A stretch of 64,000 bases of DNA, taken from positions 831,107 to 895,106 of the forward strand of contig RQTK01000013.1 in NCBI GenBank assembly GCA_003991915.1, read 5' to 3'. Within the stretch, counting starts at the first letter, position 1; the number at the start of each line of letters is the position of its first letter. Under the pieces are notes generated by a model. That model ran no database searches, was not told where the DNA came from, and saw nothing but the letters and a program-made list of their open reading frames with translations. This document shows positions 33,930 to 47,800 of this stretch, one piece after another. Both the position numbers and the translations under genes were made by a program. This DNA is from Elysia chlorotica (taxonomy: Eukaryota; Mollusca; Gastropoda; Plakobranchidae).

Positions 33930-36615
33930 AAACAAAATATTTCACAACAAGTTTTTTGTCACTTAAGAGTAGACACATTTCTTAGTAGTCTAGGTAATTA
34001 AGGTACCAAGGTTATGGTTTCATGGTCTAGTCCTAGATCATTCATGCTGTATACATAAACCTATGTTAAGTCTAGGATAAATGTATTTTAGATATATAGA
34101 GCTTTTTGCTGTGGTCTGCTTGTATGCACATTGAGAGAATGAGAGCTATTTTAAACACTGTCCAGTGCACCCACTCGCCCATGCCCACTGCTCCTGAGAC
34201 CTTTCTAGGCAGGTGCAACTGCACGGGGAGAAAGTGAGAAAAAAGAAGCTGATACCTGCATATAGTGAATCCTATGTGAGAATTGTTAAAAAACAGCTCT
34301 GAGCAAAATAATGGAGAAAGGGAGACACATTTTTTTTAAACAACTGGGCTCCGTGGTTTGGGCTCAGTTTTTATTATTTTGGTTATTAAAACAACCGCAC
34401 TAGAAAAGGCAACACATGAATATCGTAATAATGCTTCTAATACCAATAATATTAGATCTAGATTTTTTTATACCAATGTCTCCTCTACATGTCGTGATTT
34501 TTATTATTATTCATGTCATGTTGCATTTTGACAAAATCTAATGCTTAAGAAACACTTTTTGATATAAAAAGTCAACCTAAGAACAACAAAAATAAAAAAT
34601 GTGAAATTTAAAATAATTTGAACAATCTATTTCAATCATTGAAATATGATGGTAAGATTGAAATAGTGGTATTCATTTAAAGGTTTTTGGCCTGTAAAAG
34701 AGGGCAACTTCAAAGTTAAAAATAAAAATTTTGTCATGCTATAAATTAGGACAGTCAAAGATTCACCATAAATTTGCAAGTCATTAGGAGAATAATTTTT
34801 GTGATTAGTGATTACATTGCTAACAACCGAAAATATACAAGAAAAATAAGTTGTAAGTTATTTATTATGTCCAATGACAAAATGATAGAAACAACAAGTA
34901 GACTATTAGAAGAGCTTTTCTTTAATGGCAACTCAACAAATCATAAACAATGATGCCATGCCAATAGCAAATATATTTTGAAATAAGTTAATAATAAGAA
35001 GCGTCAGTAAACAAAGGAAATAAAAAAGATACAGAAACAATGTCAGATCAAATTTAAACAAAACCTTAAAAGTTAAATATGTTATGATCTATCTTTCAAA
35101 AAAAAAAAAGAAAGGAAAACCATGCTTCCAGTTCCTACAGATCACTTTCCTTACTTCAGGGCTACTACATACTAAACCTAGTTGATTGCTTCAACATCAA
35201 TCATCTGTCTTGTATAATGTCTTTTTCATCCTTCACCTCGCTGCAAGTGTAAATCTGCATATTCCTTTATCCTATTATTTCTTTTTTCTTAATCCCCTTT
35301 CATTTTATGATTTACCAAACCACCTTTTCTTTGTTCTTGCACTAGTGATTTTTCTATCTCTTTTCCATAAGACGTTTTAAATTAAAGAATTTCAACTGAC
35401 TTTACCTCTCTTTACATATCTCCAATAAAAATGCGCAAATAAATAAGGTTATCTATACAACAATGTTTGTCTGTACAAAAAGTGGGGTTACACAAAAGAA
35501 TTTCAGGGGAAAATATAAAAGTGAGTGTATAAATAGAAAAAATAACATTAACTTGATAAAAGGACAAGTTTAAAAATGTAAGAGATTATCTATTTTTACC
35601 GTGAGACTCAATCAGTAAAGTGTTATAATGACAAAAATGAGGTTCTCAGTTCAAACTCTGCTTAGGTATCTGGAAGTTAAACCAGATCCAATCTGTCTGC
35701 ACTATTCCAGACTTCCCAAAAATTATTTATGGATTATCAAACATCTATTAGTTATTAGTTTTAATATGTCAAACATCTATTAGTTATAATTTGTGCAACG
35801 AAGTAGAAAAAAGATTACCACACAAAAAAAAAAAAAGAATTATTTGAAAAGATCCTTTTTGACAAATCAAATAACATTCTAGATTTGACAATTTCTGACC
35901 ATATTCTGACATCTTTGTTAATAAATAGGTGGAAACACTTTTAAGTTCTAGCAGGAGGTAAAAGGGCCTTTATTATAAACTATTAGTTTAAGAACATGCC
36001 TCTCTTTTCTCATGCAAAATAATATATTTTACTGAACAAAACCACTATGGAAGGAACTTATTTTGAAACGTACAAGTAAAAATCACATTAAAAAGAAGCC
36101 TGAGCTTTCAGGTTCTACAAAAAAAAAAAAACCCCACATGATTCTGAATAAATGTTCAGGAAAACAAAAAGGATGTCTGCAGACAGCGTTTCATTGCCTC
36201 CAATGAATGTTCATTCTGTGGGGAGAAAATTGAATCATTTTTTACTCTTATTTTTAATACCCACGCTCCTAACATAAGCAAGGCATACAAAATATAAAGC
36301 AACATGAAGTAGCTATAACAACCAAGATATGGTGGCAAGAATAGTTATAATAAAAAATAATAATAATAATAATAATGGTGAATTCAGGGATGTCTAGATT
36401 ATAATGCTTGATCTTTTAACCTTTACCTATCACCCTGAACACATCTTTTCATTTTGCAATTGGGTAACCCAAGTAGGAAGAATGGGGAAAACAATTACCA
36501 GTAATCTGTAGGTGGAGTTTCTCAGGTCATTATATATATCACAGCTTCTCCAATGATTTTAAAAATTAAAATAAAAAATGCATCTAGATATTTTGGTTTA
36601 GTTTGGTTCTATAGA
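33930..36615. other. Intergenic DNA, no gene seen
   Basis: AT-rich, with short A tracts and an (ATA)n run near 36,350. A weak tRNA-like pattern with GGTTCTCAGTTCAAACTC near 35,640 may be another SINE head. The final exon of the minus-strand gene may lie here but was not identified. Confidence 0.5.
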
Positions 36616-36619
36616 TTTC

Positions 36620-36842
36620 TCTAAGTCTTCAGGATGGGTCCCAAGAGTGACAACTTTGCTTGCTGTCATACAGAGACAGTGCAGGGTTTTTCCAGCTCAG
36701 CTGTCACGAACACTTTTGTCATTGACTGAACAACAAGTAGGGTACAAAATCAGACAAAAAAATTTGCTCAGTAGTCTGTTTCGAACTAGGCACCTCCCTA
36801 TTGAGAACCAGACACTTTGCCACTTGAGCCAGCTCGCCCCTA
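36620..36842 (-). repeat. tRNA-derived SINE copy
   Basis: Minus strand: A-box region GCTGGCTCAAGTGG and B-box CCTAGTTCGAAAC are followed by a body with GACAGCAAGCAAAGTTGTCA and CTCTTGGGACCCATCC. The body parallels the copies at 29,110 and 27,555. It lies downstream of the minus-strand gene's known exons. Confidence 0.7.
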
Positions 36843-37772
36843 GTTCCAGATTCATAACACAGAATTAGATGTAGATCCATACCATCGGATTTTAACTCAA
36901 TTTAGAATCTAAATTTACTGGCTATATCTACATTCAACTTTACGAGATGCAGGTCCAGTTCTATTTCGCAACGACAGAGCGCTTTGTTAGGAGGTAAGCT
37001 TATCGATCTTCAAATTCAATCAGCAATTTAACTGGGAAAACGATGGTACTTATGAAACGTCATAAAGGTGAATGAACCCAGGAAACAACTGTACTAACCA
37101 GGATTTATTGTCAAAAATGGCAGCAAACACTGAGCGATCGATGGGGCACCCAATTTTTAGAGGAATACTGTCAAATACATATTTTTTCAACCACGATATG
37201 TACAGATGTATTCAGGAGGTAAAATATGTACTCAATACGTATTATACGTACTGGTTGGCAGCTATGTAATAATATAAAATATTATGCTACCTGATAAATG
37301 AAAATCTAGACATATTGGAAGAGATTTGAATCTAATAATAATACTGCAATAAAGTAAAAACCGTATCATTTGAATTACTAGGGATTGGATCAAAACTTGG
37401 AATAAGAGAAGGGGACATTCCTGAACCGCAGAAGTGTTTTGAACAAGCTGCCTACCTTTATTTTAAACAATTGCATTTATCAGTTTCCTTTTTTTTAAAT
37501 TAAGAGAATCAAATCAAAAAGCCTTTGAATTTTTAGTCCAATTGTAATAGAGCCTAAGACAAAAACCCACCCGCTTGAAAAACTTGGTTTAAGACAAATA
37601 ATTTCAGATTTTGTTTGCTTTTAAAATTTTTTTTAGCTTTTGACTCTACCTAGTTCAAGGAATCCTACCCAATGATTCTTTCTTAAAAAGAAAATGAACA
37701 ATGAGTTTTCTCATTTATATAAACAAACTACTGTTAGCGGGAAAAATGTATCTTCATAAAAAAGAAACTTAC

Positions 37773-40700
37773 ATATTTTTCCTCCAGCTTTTTCTTGAAG
37801 CTCTCAATATCTTTCTTTAATACCGATGTCACATCTCTCTGAAAAATTTCAAAAGATGATTTAAAGATAAATATAGTGATGTGTATACATATCAGAATTT
37901 GTTATTTGTTCTCCTCAGAACATACAAAAATTATGCACTAACAGAAAGCTTGGAATCTAAGGTATACATCTATTTAAACACACACCTAGCAGATGTATCT
38001 ATGTCAAATGACAGTTAAACGAGATATATTTATTCGTGAACATCTATCTTCAAGTTTCATGACAAATTAAATAATAAAATGTGTAGCAATGACGGTGGAT
38101 CAGGCAAAAGTCAGAATTTTTACTTTTAGAGAAATGTACAGTGCACCAATAAGCATAAAACGCACTTGGAAGAGCTTGAAGAAATTCCATTTCTCACATT
38201 AAGAAGTCATTTAAGAGTCATTTTTCATTGTGTAGAGGGCTCTATCCCAAAACCTATATCACTTATCAGCGTCTTGTGCCTGATTTATCCCAGTTGATTT
38301 ACAAATGAAGATACTCAAACAAAACCAAATAATACGTAATACATAAAAAAAAATACAATGAATCCAAAAATAAAAGAAATTTAAATGTAAGAGAAAAATA
38401 ATAGGTTTTTTACATACATGTGCCTTCTTAGACGTTTCATTCTCCTGTAAATGCTCCTGGAGTTCATTAAGAGCATGTCTCAGTTTTGCCAGCCTTAAAA
38501 AAAAGGTTTATTAGTGTTATTCTGTTCTGCAAAGTAATCAACTAAGTTAATCCATTAAAATTTAAAAAAACATCAGTTAATCACATTAAATTTTTGTAGA
38601 CATTTTTTATTTTACCATTGAGGAGCCAAAGTCTTTCATTCATAGCTGATATAAACACCATAAGAGAGAAAAACAATCAAGAATAGAAAAAGTAGTGTAC
38701 ATAGAAGTCTGGATAGCAGCAGTATGTGGAACAAACAAGTTGAGAAAAAAGAACCAGTTTGAGCGCTTGTTTTAGGACACAGATTTTTAGAGGAGACTTT
38801 TATCTCTGAAACAGTAAAAACTGGGAGTGCTCTACCTGTTTCTAAAATGACAGTCAATTATTATTGTCAAATTCATCAAACAATAGTGTGGCTCACCTGC
38901 AGTAACTGTTTTATTATACAATATTGAAGGATCGTCATGCAACACTAAGCTAAATCTAAAAAAAGCTACAGAACATAAGGGGAAATAAAATGCTTTGGAA
39001 AACTGCTGTTCCGTAGAAAAATCAATCTCCAGTCTGTACAAAAAATTAACCTATTTAAGTTTTTAAAAACTTTTTTTTTTTAATTTGCATTTGAAATGCA
39101 ACTAAATTTGTAGTTACATTGCTTGATGATCTACTACACTTAAAGATGCACAAGAGGAAGCAATTACCTTGAAGAGTAAATATATTATAAATATCTATAT
39201 TTGTTTTAAAAAAAAGTTTTTAAAATCATTAAGTGTAAAAAATCATATTAAATTATGAAAAAATATAATGATTTATTGATTTTTTGTTTTTTCTGAAAAG
39301 TAGCCATATTTGACATATGGGAGTATTGTATGAAACATGTTACTTGTCACTACTTTTAAATTTTCTGCATTTTTCTTGTTAATAAAAAAACAAGTGACAT
39401 ATTGTTGAACTACCTTGTATTTTATGGAAATGTGACTTTCCACTATTCCATGAAAAATTAAACCCTAAATAGTATAATACTTAAGAGACACCATATTTAT
39501 TTTTCATGCAATTATAAATGTTTGTTGGGTATTTCTAACCCTAATATCTAAGATTAAAAATGTTTATGATAAAACCCCCGAAAAAAACCAAAAAAAAAAC
39601 AACAACAAACAAACACCCACAACAAGAACGAAGAAGAAGAAGAAGAAGAAGAAGAATCAATGACATAGTCAAAGACCTCCCCAGGAATGTCCATGGAGCC
39701 ATCTATGCCGATGATCTGGTTCTCTGGTGCTCTGAGGAATATACATCCACTGCCAACTACCGTCTACAAGAGGCCCTCAACACCTTAGAAAAGTGGACAA
39801 AGCAATGGCTAATGACCATAAACAGTGCAAAAACAACTTACACTGTCTTTAGCCTCTCAACAAAGAAACAAAAAGTCACCCTGAAACTGAATGGCCAGGC
39901 TCTCCCTGCAGAAGATAACCCTACCTACCTTGGAGTGACCTTCGACAAACGCCTCACTTGGAAAGAACAAACAGAGAAAGCAGAGGACAGGGCAAAGGCT
40001 CGTCTAGCAATAATGAAAAAGCTAGCAGGAACTCAATGGGGTGCTAATGCAAGAATCCTGAAAACCATGTACACAGGAAGAGTCCGGCCTGTTCTGGAGT
40101 ATGGTGTATCAGCATGGGGCACAGCAGCCAAGTCCAACCTTGACAAGATCACCAAGGTACAAAACCAGGCAACAAGAGTGATCACTGGAGCAATGAAGTC
40201 TACACCTATAAAGGAACTGGAAACAATCACAGGACTAGCACCCATTGTACAGAGGAAAGATTCAAAGCTTCTCATCCAGGCTGCAAAGTTCAGACGACTG
40301 CCAGAGCACCCAATGAAAGACAGAATGTCACAACCAGTGAAAAGGAGGCTGAAAAGGGAGAGTTTTCTACATCAAGTAAGGTCACTAGAGAAGAAGAACC
40401 AGGACATGCAGGGCCAAAACCCCAAAGAACTGCCCCACTGTGCAAAACACCCAGCCTGGGAAGAAGAAACATCACTCCAGATCCATTGGCAAGAAGAGCT
40501 CACAGAATGATCTAGAAAAAAGATCATTTGCAGTAGAACACATCCAGACCAATTTTTAAAAACTTTTTTTTTTTAATTTGCATTTGAAATGCAACTAAAT
40601 TTGTAGTTACATTGCTTGATGATCTACTACACTTAAAGATGCACAAGAGGAAGCAATTACCTTGAAGAGTAAATATATTATAAATATCTATATTTGTTTT

Positions 40701-42332
40701 AAAAAAAAGTTTTTAAAATCATTAAGTGTAAAAAATCATATTAAATTATGAAAAAATATAATGATTTATTGAATTTTTGCTTTTTCTGAAAAGTAGCCAT
40801 ATTTGACATATGGGAGTATTGTATGAAACATGTTACTTGTCACTACTTTTAAATTTTCTGCATTTTTCTTGTTAATAAAAAAACAAGTGACATATTGTTG
40901 AACTACCTTGTATTTTATGGAAATGTGACTTTCCACTATTCCATGAAAAATTAAACCCTAAATAGTATAATACTTAAGAGACACCATATTTATTTTTCAT
41001 GCAATTATAAATGTTTGTTGGGTATTTCTAACCCTAATATCTAAGATTAAAAATGTTTATGATAAAACCCCCGAAAAAAACAAAAAAAAAAACAACAACA
41101 AACAAACACCCACAACAAGCACATATTTTAATTGAAGAAGTTAATAATGATCAAAATAAAATTAAAAAACAATTAAGAACTGATTTTTGCCCATCGATTA
41201 AAAATATACATTATAATTCACTTACTCTTTAATTTGAAAATGTCTGTGCTTTTTCAACTTTCCTAGCTGTTGCTCCCATAGTAACTAGGTTGAGGAAAAT
41301 AAAGAAAATATATTATTGTATGATAAAACAGACATAATTAAAAAAAATGTAAATATTTAAAGATTTTCTTTTTAACTTCATTAACAAGTATTTCTGTCCT
41401 TGAGTTCAAGTCATTTTTTTAAACTGCAAAAAAGCACAAGGTCATAGCTACATGTGTATTTAATAAGAGACAGGAAGTCGAATGGAATATCTATTCATCA
41501 ATTGCTATTGCAACACTTAACTTCAAAACATTTTTTATGACAATGAAATTGAAATCCTGAAACCCTTACACAATACAAAAAGAAATATTTTTAAAAAGTA
41601 GTCTGTAAAGAATATAAAATATAAAGAAGGAATGGAACAAAAAAGCCTTATCATAGTCACAACTGATTGAATTGCTTCTGAAGTAAGTTCAAAAGGAAGC
41701 ATTATAAAATTAATTAAAAAATAAAACTTACCAACAGCAGCCTTCTCACATTCATTAATCTCTTTCACATCTTTACTCATGTGTGCCAAAACATTTTCTG
41801 TCAAGTTTTGAAAACCTTTTTTCTGCAATTTACTCTGAAATTAGAAAAAAATTAATATAAGAAGCAGGAATCAAATTGAGAAGCTACAACAAAACTGAAA
41901 GGTTGGAGGGATAATTTTACAGAAATACTATTGAAAAAAGGTAAGGCTGCTTTCCTTCACAGTATTAGATTAAAATATATAAAATTCTGCTGATCATAGT
42001 TTTGGAATCACCAACATAAAGCCCATTAAAAAACATTATGCAGAATGCTGGATACTATTCTATGATAAAAAACATATTTTTAATGTTAAAAATTATTAAC
42101 ATCATATAATTTTCATTGAAATTTATATGTGAATTATTTTTTATTCAAAAACAATGCCACAAATAGACATACTGCAAATTCACCCATGATGTTCCTATCT
42201 TTCAAATATATGGAAAAATAGAGAAATGAAACAAAACAAGAACCTTTTTCTTTGCTCATCATCCCACTTTGAACTAATACATCTGACAGTCTGACGTGTT
42301 GCATCCTCCACCTCGCTGACCAGAGAAGGTTT
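37773..42332 (-). CDS. Minus-strand gene: C-terminal coiled-coil exons
   Basis: Exons 42332-42244, 41832-41732, 41262-41226, 38493-38418 and 37838-37773. Together they give VEDATRQTVRCISSKWDDEQ, LQKKGFQNLTENVLAHMSKD, KLKKHRHFQIKELAKLRHAL, NELQEHLQENETSKKAH and LKKDIESFKKKLEEKY, a continuous heptad-like coil. To keep the frame, acceptors agag/T at 41832 and ctag/G at 41262 were chosen over nearby ones, so those two borders are less certain. The pattern resembles the SYCP2 C-terminus that pairs with SYCP3. No terminal exon was seen beyond 37773. Confidence 0.65.
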
Positions 42333-44802
42333 CTGCAAAGCAAAAGTAGATAAATGAATGTGCAAGACCAACAAATACTGATGTGTCGGAGGAAAATATA
42401 GCCGTAAGTTCGTCTAAGGAATACAATTCGTGACATGCATTCTAAAGCCCTGATAAGTCAAACTCAAAGACAAGTTGCTTCTTTTTTCAAGTGTGAGAAG
42501 ATTTCCCTTTCATTAGATCAGATGATAATCCCTCTTGAAGGATGGATTGACACTTTAGGGAAAGCTTTCCAACACTAAAATATTGTAATTTTATTCAGAT
42601 CATTCTAATATCTAAATTTACATTTAGAATAATTTCACCTATTTTTGGATCAGGATAAAAATGTAATGAAATAAACCCAATATCTCTTGGACCAAATATT
42701 TTTTCTTTCCATAGCAGTTTGATTTCCCCACATCTAGATAGACTAGACTAGCTAACATTTAGACCATCCAATTGTCTATTACCATATTTTGATATGAATT
42801 GCGATACAATGTAAGATTTTAACTTCATTGAGATTATTATACTTAGAAAAAAGAGTTATTTTGTTATACTGATAGGAAGAGTTGGTACCAACACTTAGCT
42901 ACCTTAAAGCTACCACTAACTCTGCTAAGTTCCCAAAAAAGTTAAATCTGGGCCCCTATGAAATTCTGTCAAAGCTTAGATTAGTTTTAGCATAATGATA
43001 TCTAAGGCTAATGTCAATGCAACTGGCACCTTCAACTGCTAAGTTCGTTTTAACCTTAGTTAGAAAAACTGTGTTGTACAGCCGATAAGATAATAATGTA
43101 GCAAATCAGAGCATTGCTTTACTTATACTAGCTCAGCACCCTACAAAAGTAACAAACGTGCCATTTCTGCTGCCATCAAAACCTCTTGAGTCAATTTTTA
43201 AAACGCGTCAAATAAAACATTAAAGCTATAAGTTAACACACAACACGTTTTTTTGTGGTAATTTCTAGTATCCTTTAATTTTATTCAATGCATTAAACAT
43301 CACAGAAAAATGTTCTTTTGATAATCCTAATCAATTAAATTTGGGTCTTCCATTACCGCAAACTTAAGGCTAGATCTACATCTAAACTTGCAATTTGGGC
43401 TAGCATTAGTATTAATGAGAAACTAGAGTCTATACCTTAGTCTCACTGCTACAAAGTAAACTTAACAGAAATTTATGAAATTTTATAATCTATAACTATA
43501 AGCTTAGATCTTATGGAGCAGTATCAGCAGCTAAGTGTGTATGTGCGTGTAGTCTTTGGGTCATTCTAAAGATCACGCTGGGGCAGTGAATGGCCATTAG
43601 CTAACCCAGCTTTGTAAAGACAGTTGTCAACCATCAGCTAGCAGTTCATATTTTTACTTACCCTAAGCAAGTTGAAATATAGTTGTGAGAGTTGCATACA
43701 GGCCTAGTCTGTGCTTCAAAAGTTTGCACTCCCTATTTTGTAAACATATACCTGTATAGCTTCATTGGCATTAAAAAATTGAAAAACAGCAGCTTAGAAT
43801 ATATCACCTTCATATCTTTGCGCGTAAGTAGATCTCTCAGACTGGAATATGTAGTATGTGAGGCTCCACAATGGTCCATGTCACTTCTACTGCTTTCTGA
43901 TTGGGTAATCCTTTGGGTACAATAATCCTCTGAAGATCCCTCAGACTGCTGTGATATTAAAGGCTTTAACAAATCATCTTTGATGGTATCTAGCAACGCT
44001 GCTGGGCCTGGCCCGATTTCTAACTCGTTTGCATCAATGTTCTCATGCTGGTCTGGTGAGCTCAGCGGAGATAGTCCATGTGAACCAGTAATAGACAAAG
44101 AAAGAGGCAAATAAGGAGACATTGAAGCCCCACTCTCTATCTTGGACTTCAGCTGAGAGCAATCTCTGCCTTTTTCAGGAGATGACCAAGAGCCTATGTC
44201 AAAACTAGGAACAGATTTGACAGCATTACTTTCAAACCTAGTAGGTCTAGGTAAAAATGGTGAAAGCTCCAGTTTTCTTTGCGACTTTCTTTTCTTTTTC
44301 TTGGGTGAAACATCCCTGTTTAACAATTTTTTTGGAGACTTTTTAATCTGTGCTGGTGTCCTTACTGGAGTAGTCATTTTCAGATTCAACGGGGAAAAAT
44401 CATCAAATGATAATGCTGAAAATAGTTTCTTTTTGGGAGTTCTTGGCGTTTTGCATATGTCATTCACAAATGATTTTGCGTTGTGAAGAAGAGGGGAGTC
44501 TGTGGATATGGTAGAATGTTTCAATAACTATTGTTAAAAAAATTATCTGATATGATAATGAAGAGATCAGAAAAAATGTATCCATGCAAATATGAACTTT
44601 TTGTCAGTTACATTTATTGCAAATTTTAAATAATAAAGTCGAAAAGAAAAAAAATGGGAATGTTCATAGTTTCACATCTGCATAGATCTGACAGATTCAC
44701 AAATATACTATGGGGCAGAATCAATTGCAAATAAATACATTGGAACACGTTTAAACTGAAATTTAGAGGGTCTAATTTTAATTTTGGTTTAACTTTAACA
44801 TA

Positions 44803-44861
<59 letters not shown>

Positions 44862-47800
44862 AAAAAAAAGGACATAAGTCATGAATTTGAATTAAAAATT
44901 AGGCAATATCTTTTTTTTAACAAATGAAATAAGTTTAGCCAAGAAAGTAGGGGCATACATAATAAAGGATTTTCATTTTTGTTTTTTGTTTTTTCTTGCT
45001 TTTTGTGTGTGCTTTTAAAAAAAAAATTTTTTTTTTTTTGGGGGGGGGGTCATTTTTTTAAATTTGAATGTTAGAAACAAATCTGGAATACCTTTAGCCT
45101 TTTCCATCTTTCCTGCCTAGAAATAAGGTAAAAAGAAGGAAAACTGCAATAAGTTTGATTTCTTTTTGGTTTCGCCGTTATTTCACTTCAGCCATTTTTG
45201 GTTTCAGTGTGCTCCACTGTAAAACCTGAATATCAAAAAATATCTGACGCTAAATACTGACTTACCCAATTTCAAAGATTTTGGCATAGATATACTTTCC
45301 AATTGTTCTGAATCAGAACCAGACATGCCTTCATTATCAGAGCAGGACGAAATTTGCTCCTGATAAAAGGGTTAAGAAAAATCTCTTCAACAACTGTTTG
45401 GAATTCTCTTTTCTGACTAAAACATAAGAACGGCGCTTAGTGTTTTGAATTGTTTTTTTTTTAAGGTAATGATGTGTTTTGAGAAAAAAAAATGTTCATT
45501 TTTCTTAAAGCAAAATGAAAGACATAAAAATATGAACATAAAGGATACTGCATATTTTCTCTTCAAGAAAGATCTTCTGGGTCTTACTATAGATGATGGA
45601 CCTGAAAGGAGTAGACAAAAATCGATGCAATAAAAAGGGGTAGTACTGATAAATTAACAATTAGCAACTACCATATGATTTGTAAAGTATTTGAACTATC
45701 AGTGGGATATCCTTAAGATAAGTAGATTGTATTTACCTATTGAAATTACTATTATGCATTGATTAGTGTATAACACTGCATTGCTTTTGTGTCATTCATT
45801 GATCTCTGTAAATCATAAATTCCAACTTGAGCTTTAAAACTCTCCATCGTTATCTCAGATTGTCTATTAAAGTTTTGTTCCCAACATTGGAAAAAAATAA
45901 TCACAAAAGTTACAGAGTACCTGAACAAATGCTATTTTTAGCCTTTAAGGGGTGCTTAGATGGATCAAGACAACCCGAATTTTTGTCCAATACTCCCTAG
46001 AAAGGAAAAAAAAGTGAAATAAATGTAATAAATATTTTTCACATAATTGATGGATCAAATAATGAATATTTTCTCACAATAATGCCAAAATAACTATAGA
46101 TCCAGCTGATGCATGTTTCTTCATGTCACATGAATGAATTTACCTTTTGTGTGTATTTCTTCATAAATTCATTTCACTGTAGGTTTAAAAAACTATTATC
46201 AAGTAGTGATCATGATCTTTTTGCAGACTTATGATAATCTTTGAATATGACTTTAAAATTTATTTCAACATTGTAGCACAATAGAAGAATAATTTATTAA
46301 ATTGAAAGACCAGTTGCGACATTTTAACCCACTTAACAAGTGATGAAATAATTATATATAATTATCTACACAACACAAAACATAATATTTTGATTTGAAC
46401 ATGATCATAACAATACTTTTCAGTGATTTATGAAAAGGGACTGATAATTGTTTGCCTTGTATGATAGAAGTTTCTGCTGCATGAGTAAATACCCAAAGTG
46501 AATGAATTGATTAATCAGTACTCTTAAAATAAGCAATATTGTCTTGGGGATGTGGACTTCATTAAATCTACCATGTCGCATAGCTTTCTTATTCCAAAAG
46601 ACTATTTTTTATGTTTGCACTTTGAAAAGTCTGTACTATTTTCACACTAAAAAGAATATAAACTTTCTAATGATTTTCCATTCACTAATATTACATGGAG
46701 TTTTGGGTTGGTTTGTGTTTTGTTAAAAGAGAGAAAATTATCATGTATAAAAATTTCCTTAAGTTCCCCAAAACTGTTATAAAAGAAAACTATTCACCAG
46801 AATTTGATGGTCCAGCTTTGAGGTAAGCACTTCCCAAGGACTGTTGATCAAATTCTTGCTGAAGTCCTCTGATGCAAGGTGTTTTTTTCTTGTGTGAGCC
46901 ATTTCAGAACAGCTCAAGCTTGGAATCTTTAGATACATATCCTTAGTCAAAGGACTTTTCAGATTTTTCCAAGAAGCAGCAAGATGGCTTTCATGATCAG
47001 ATTGTGCGTCATTGATTTGATGATCATCGTCACTTGGGGATTTAAAAGACAACTGCAACCAAGACAAATGCATGTCATTCAGTAAAATTTATCTTTAACC
47101 CAAAAAGCACACAACTTCTTAACCTTTGCTATTAAAATGTTAATTAAATTCAAATGAACGCAAAGAATTTCATCACATAGGATATAACAGAGTACGGATA
47201 CATAATGAGTTTTAACAAATTTCCGTTCTGACATTGCCACATGATATGTAAAAAATCCATCTCAAATATTATTCAAAGTAGTATTCACAGAATCAAATAA
47301 TACATTTATATAATTGTATTGATGAATATTTGTGAATTGAACATTTCCAATATCTTAAAAGTTATGAAAATAAATTTTATTTGTTTCAAATTTCAAACCT
47401 TTACCACACTGATCATGTTAATTTAACATTGAAAAAAAAAGTACCTCAACTTTTAAGACCTTCTATAACTTGTTAAAAAGTAATGCCAAATTTGTCTATT
47501 ATAAAAAGTCATATGTAAATTATTAAACAACGATAAAAAAAAAACTTTTACACTTCTTTTTGATTTCTTATTGGAATTATTCTTGGAACGTCCGGAGCTG
47601 TTTGTCAGGATGGATGAGACAGTCTTTTTCAGCTTAAATATAAAAAAAAAAAAATATTTAAAAAATTAAACATAAATCATTTTATTTGTGTGTTATGCAA
47701 GTGGAAAACTAATAGGTCAACTCACACATCTAAGTTTTGAAATTAAAGAGATTTTGGATTTTAGATTTGTTTTTCTTTTTTTCTTAACATTAAGTAAAGA

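Noticed and set aside
41226-41285. Longer form of exon 41262-41226 starting at cctag
   Set aside because: It reaches a stop after ~18 codons in the incoming frame and abandons the coil. The inner acceptor ctag keeps both.
45445-45633. Plus-strand frame opposite the minus-strand gene
   Set aside because: It is short, Lys/Phe-rich and intronic with no splice signals; a chance ORF in AT-rich DNA.
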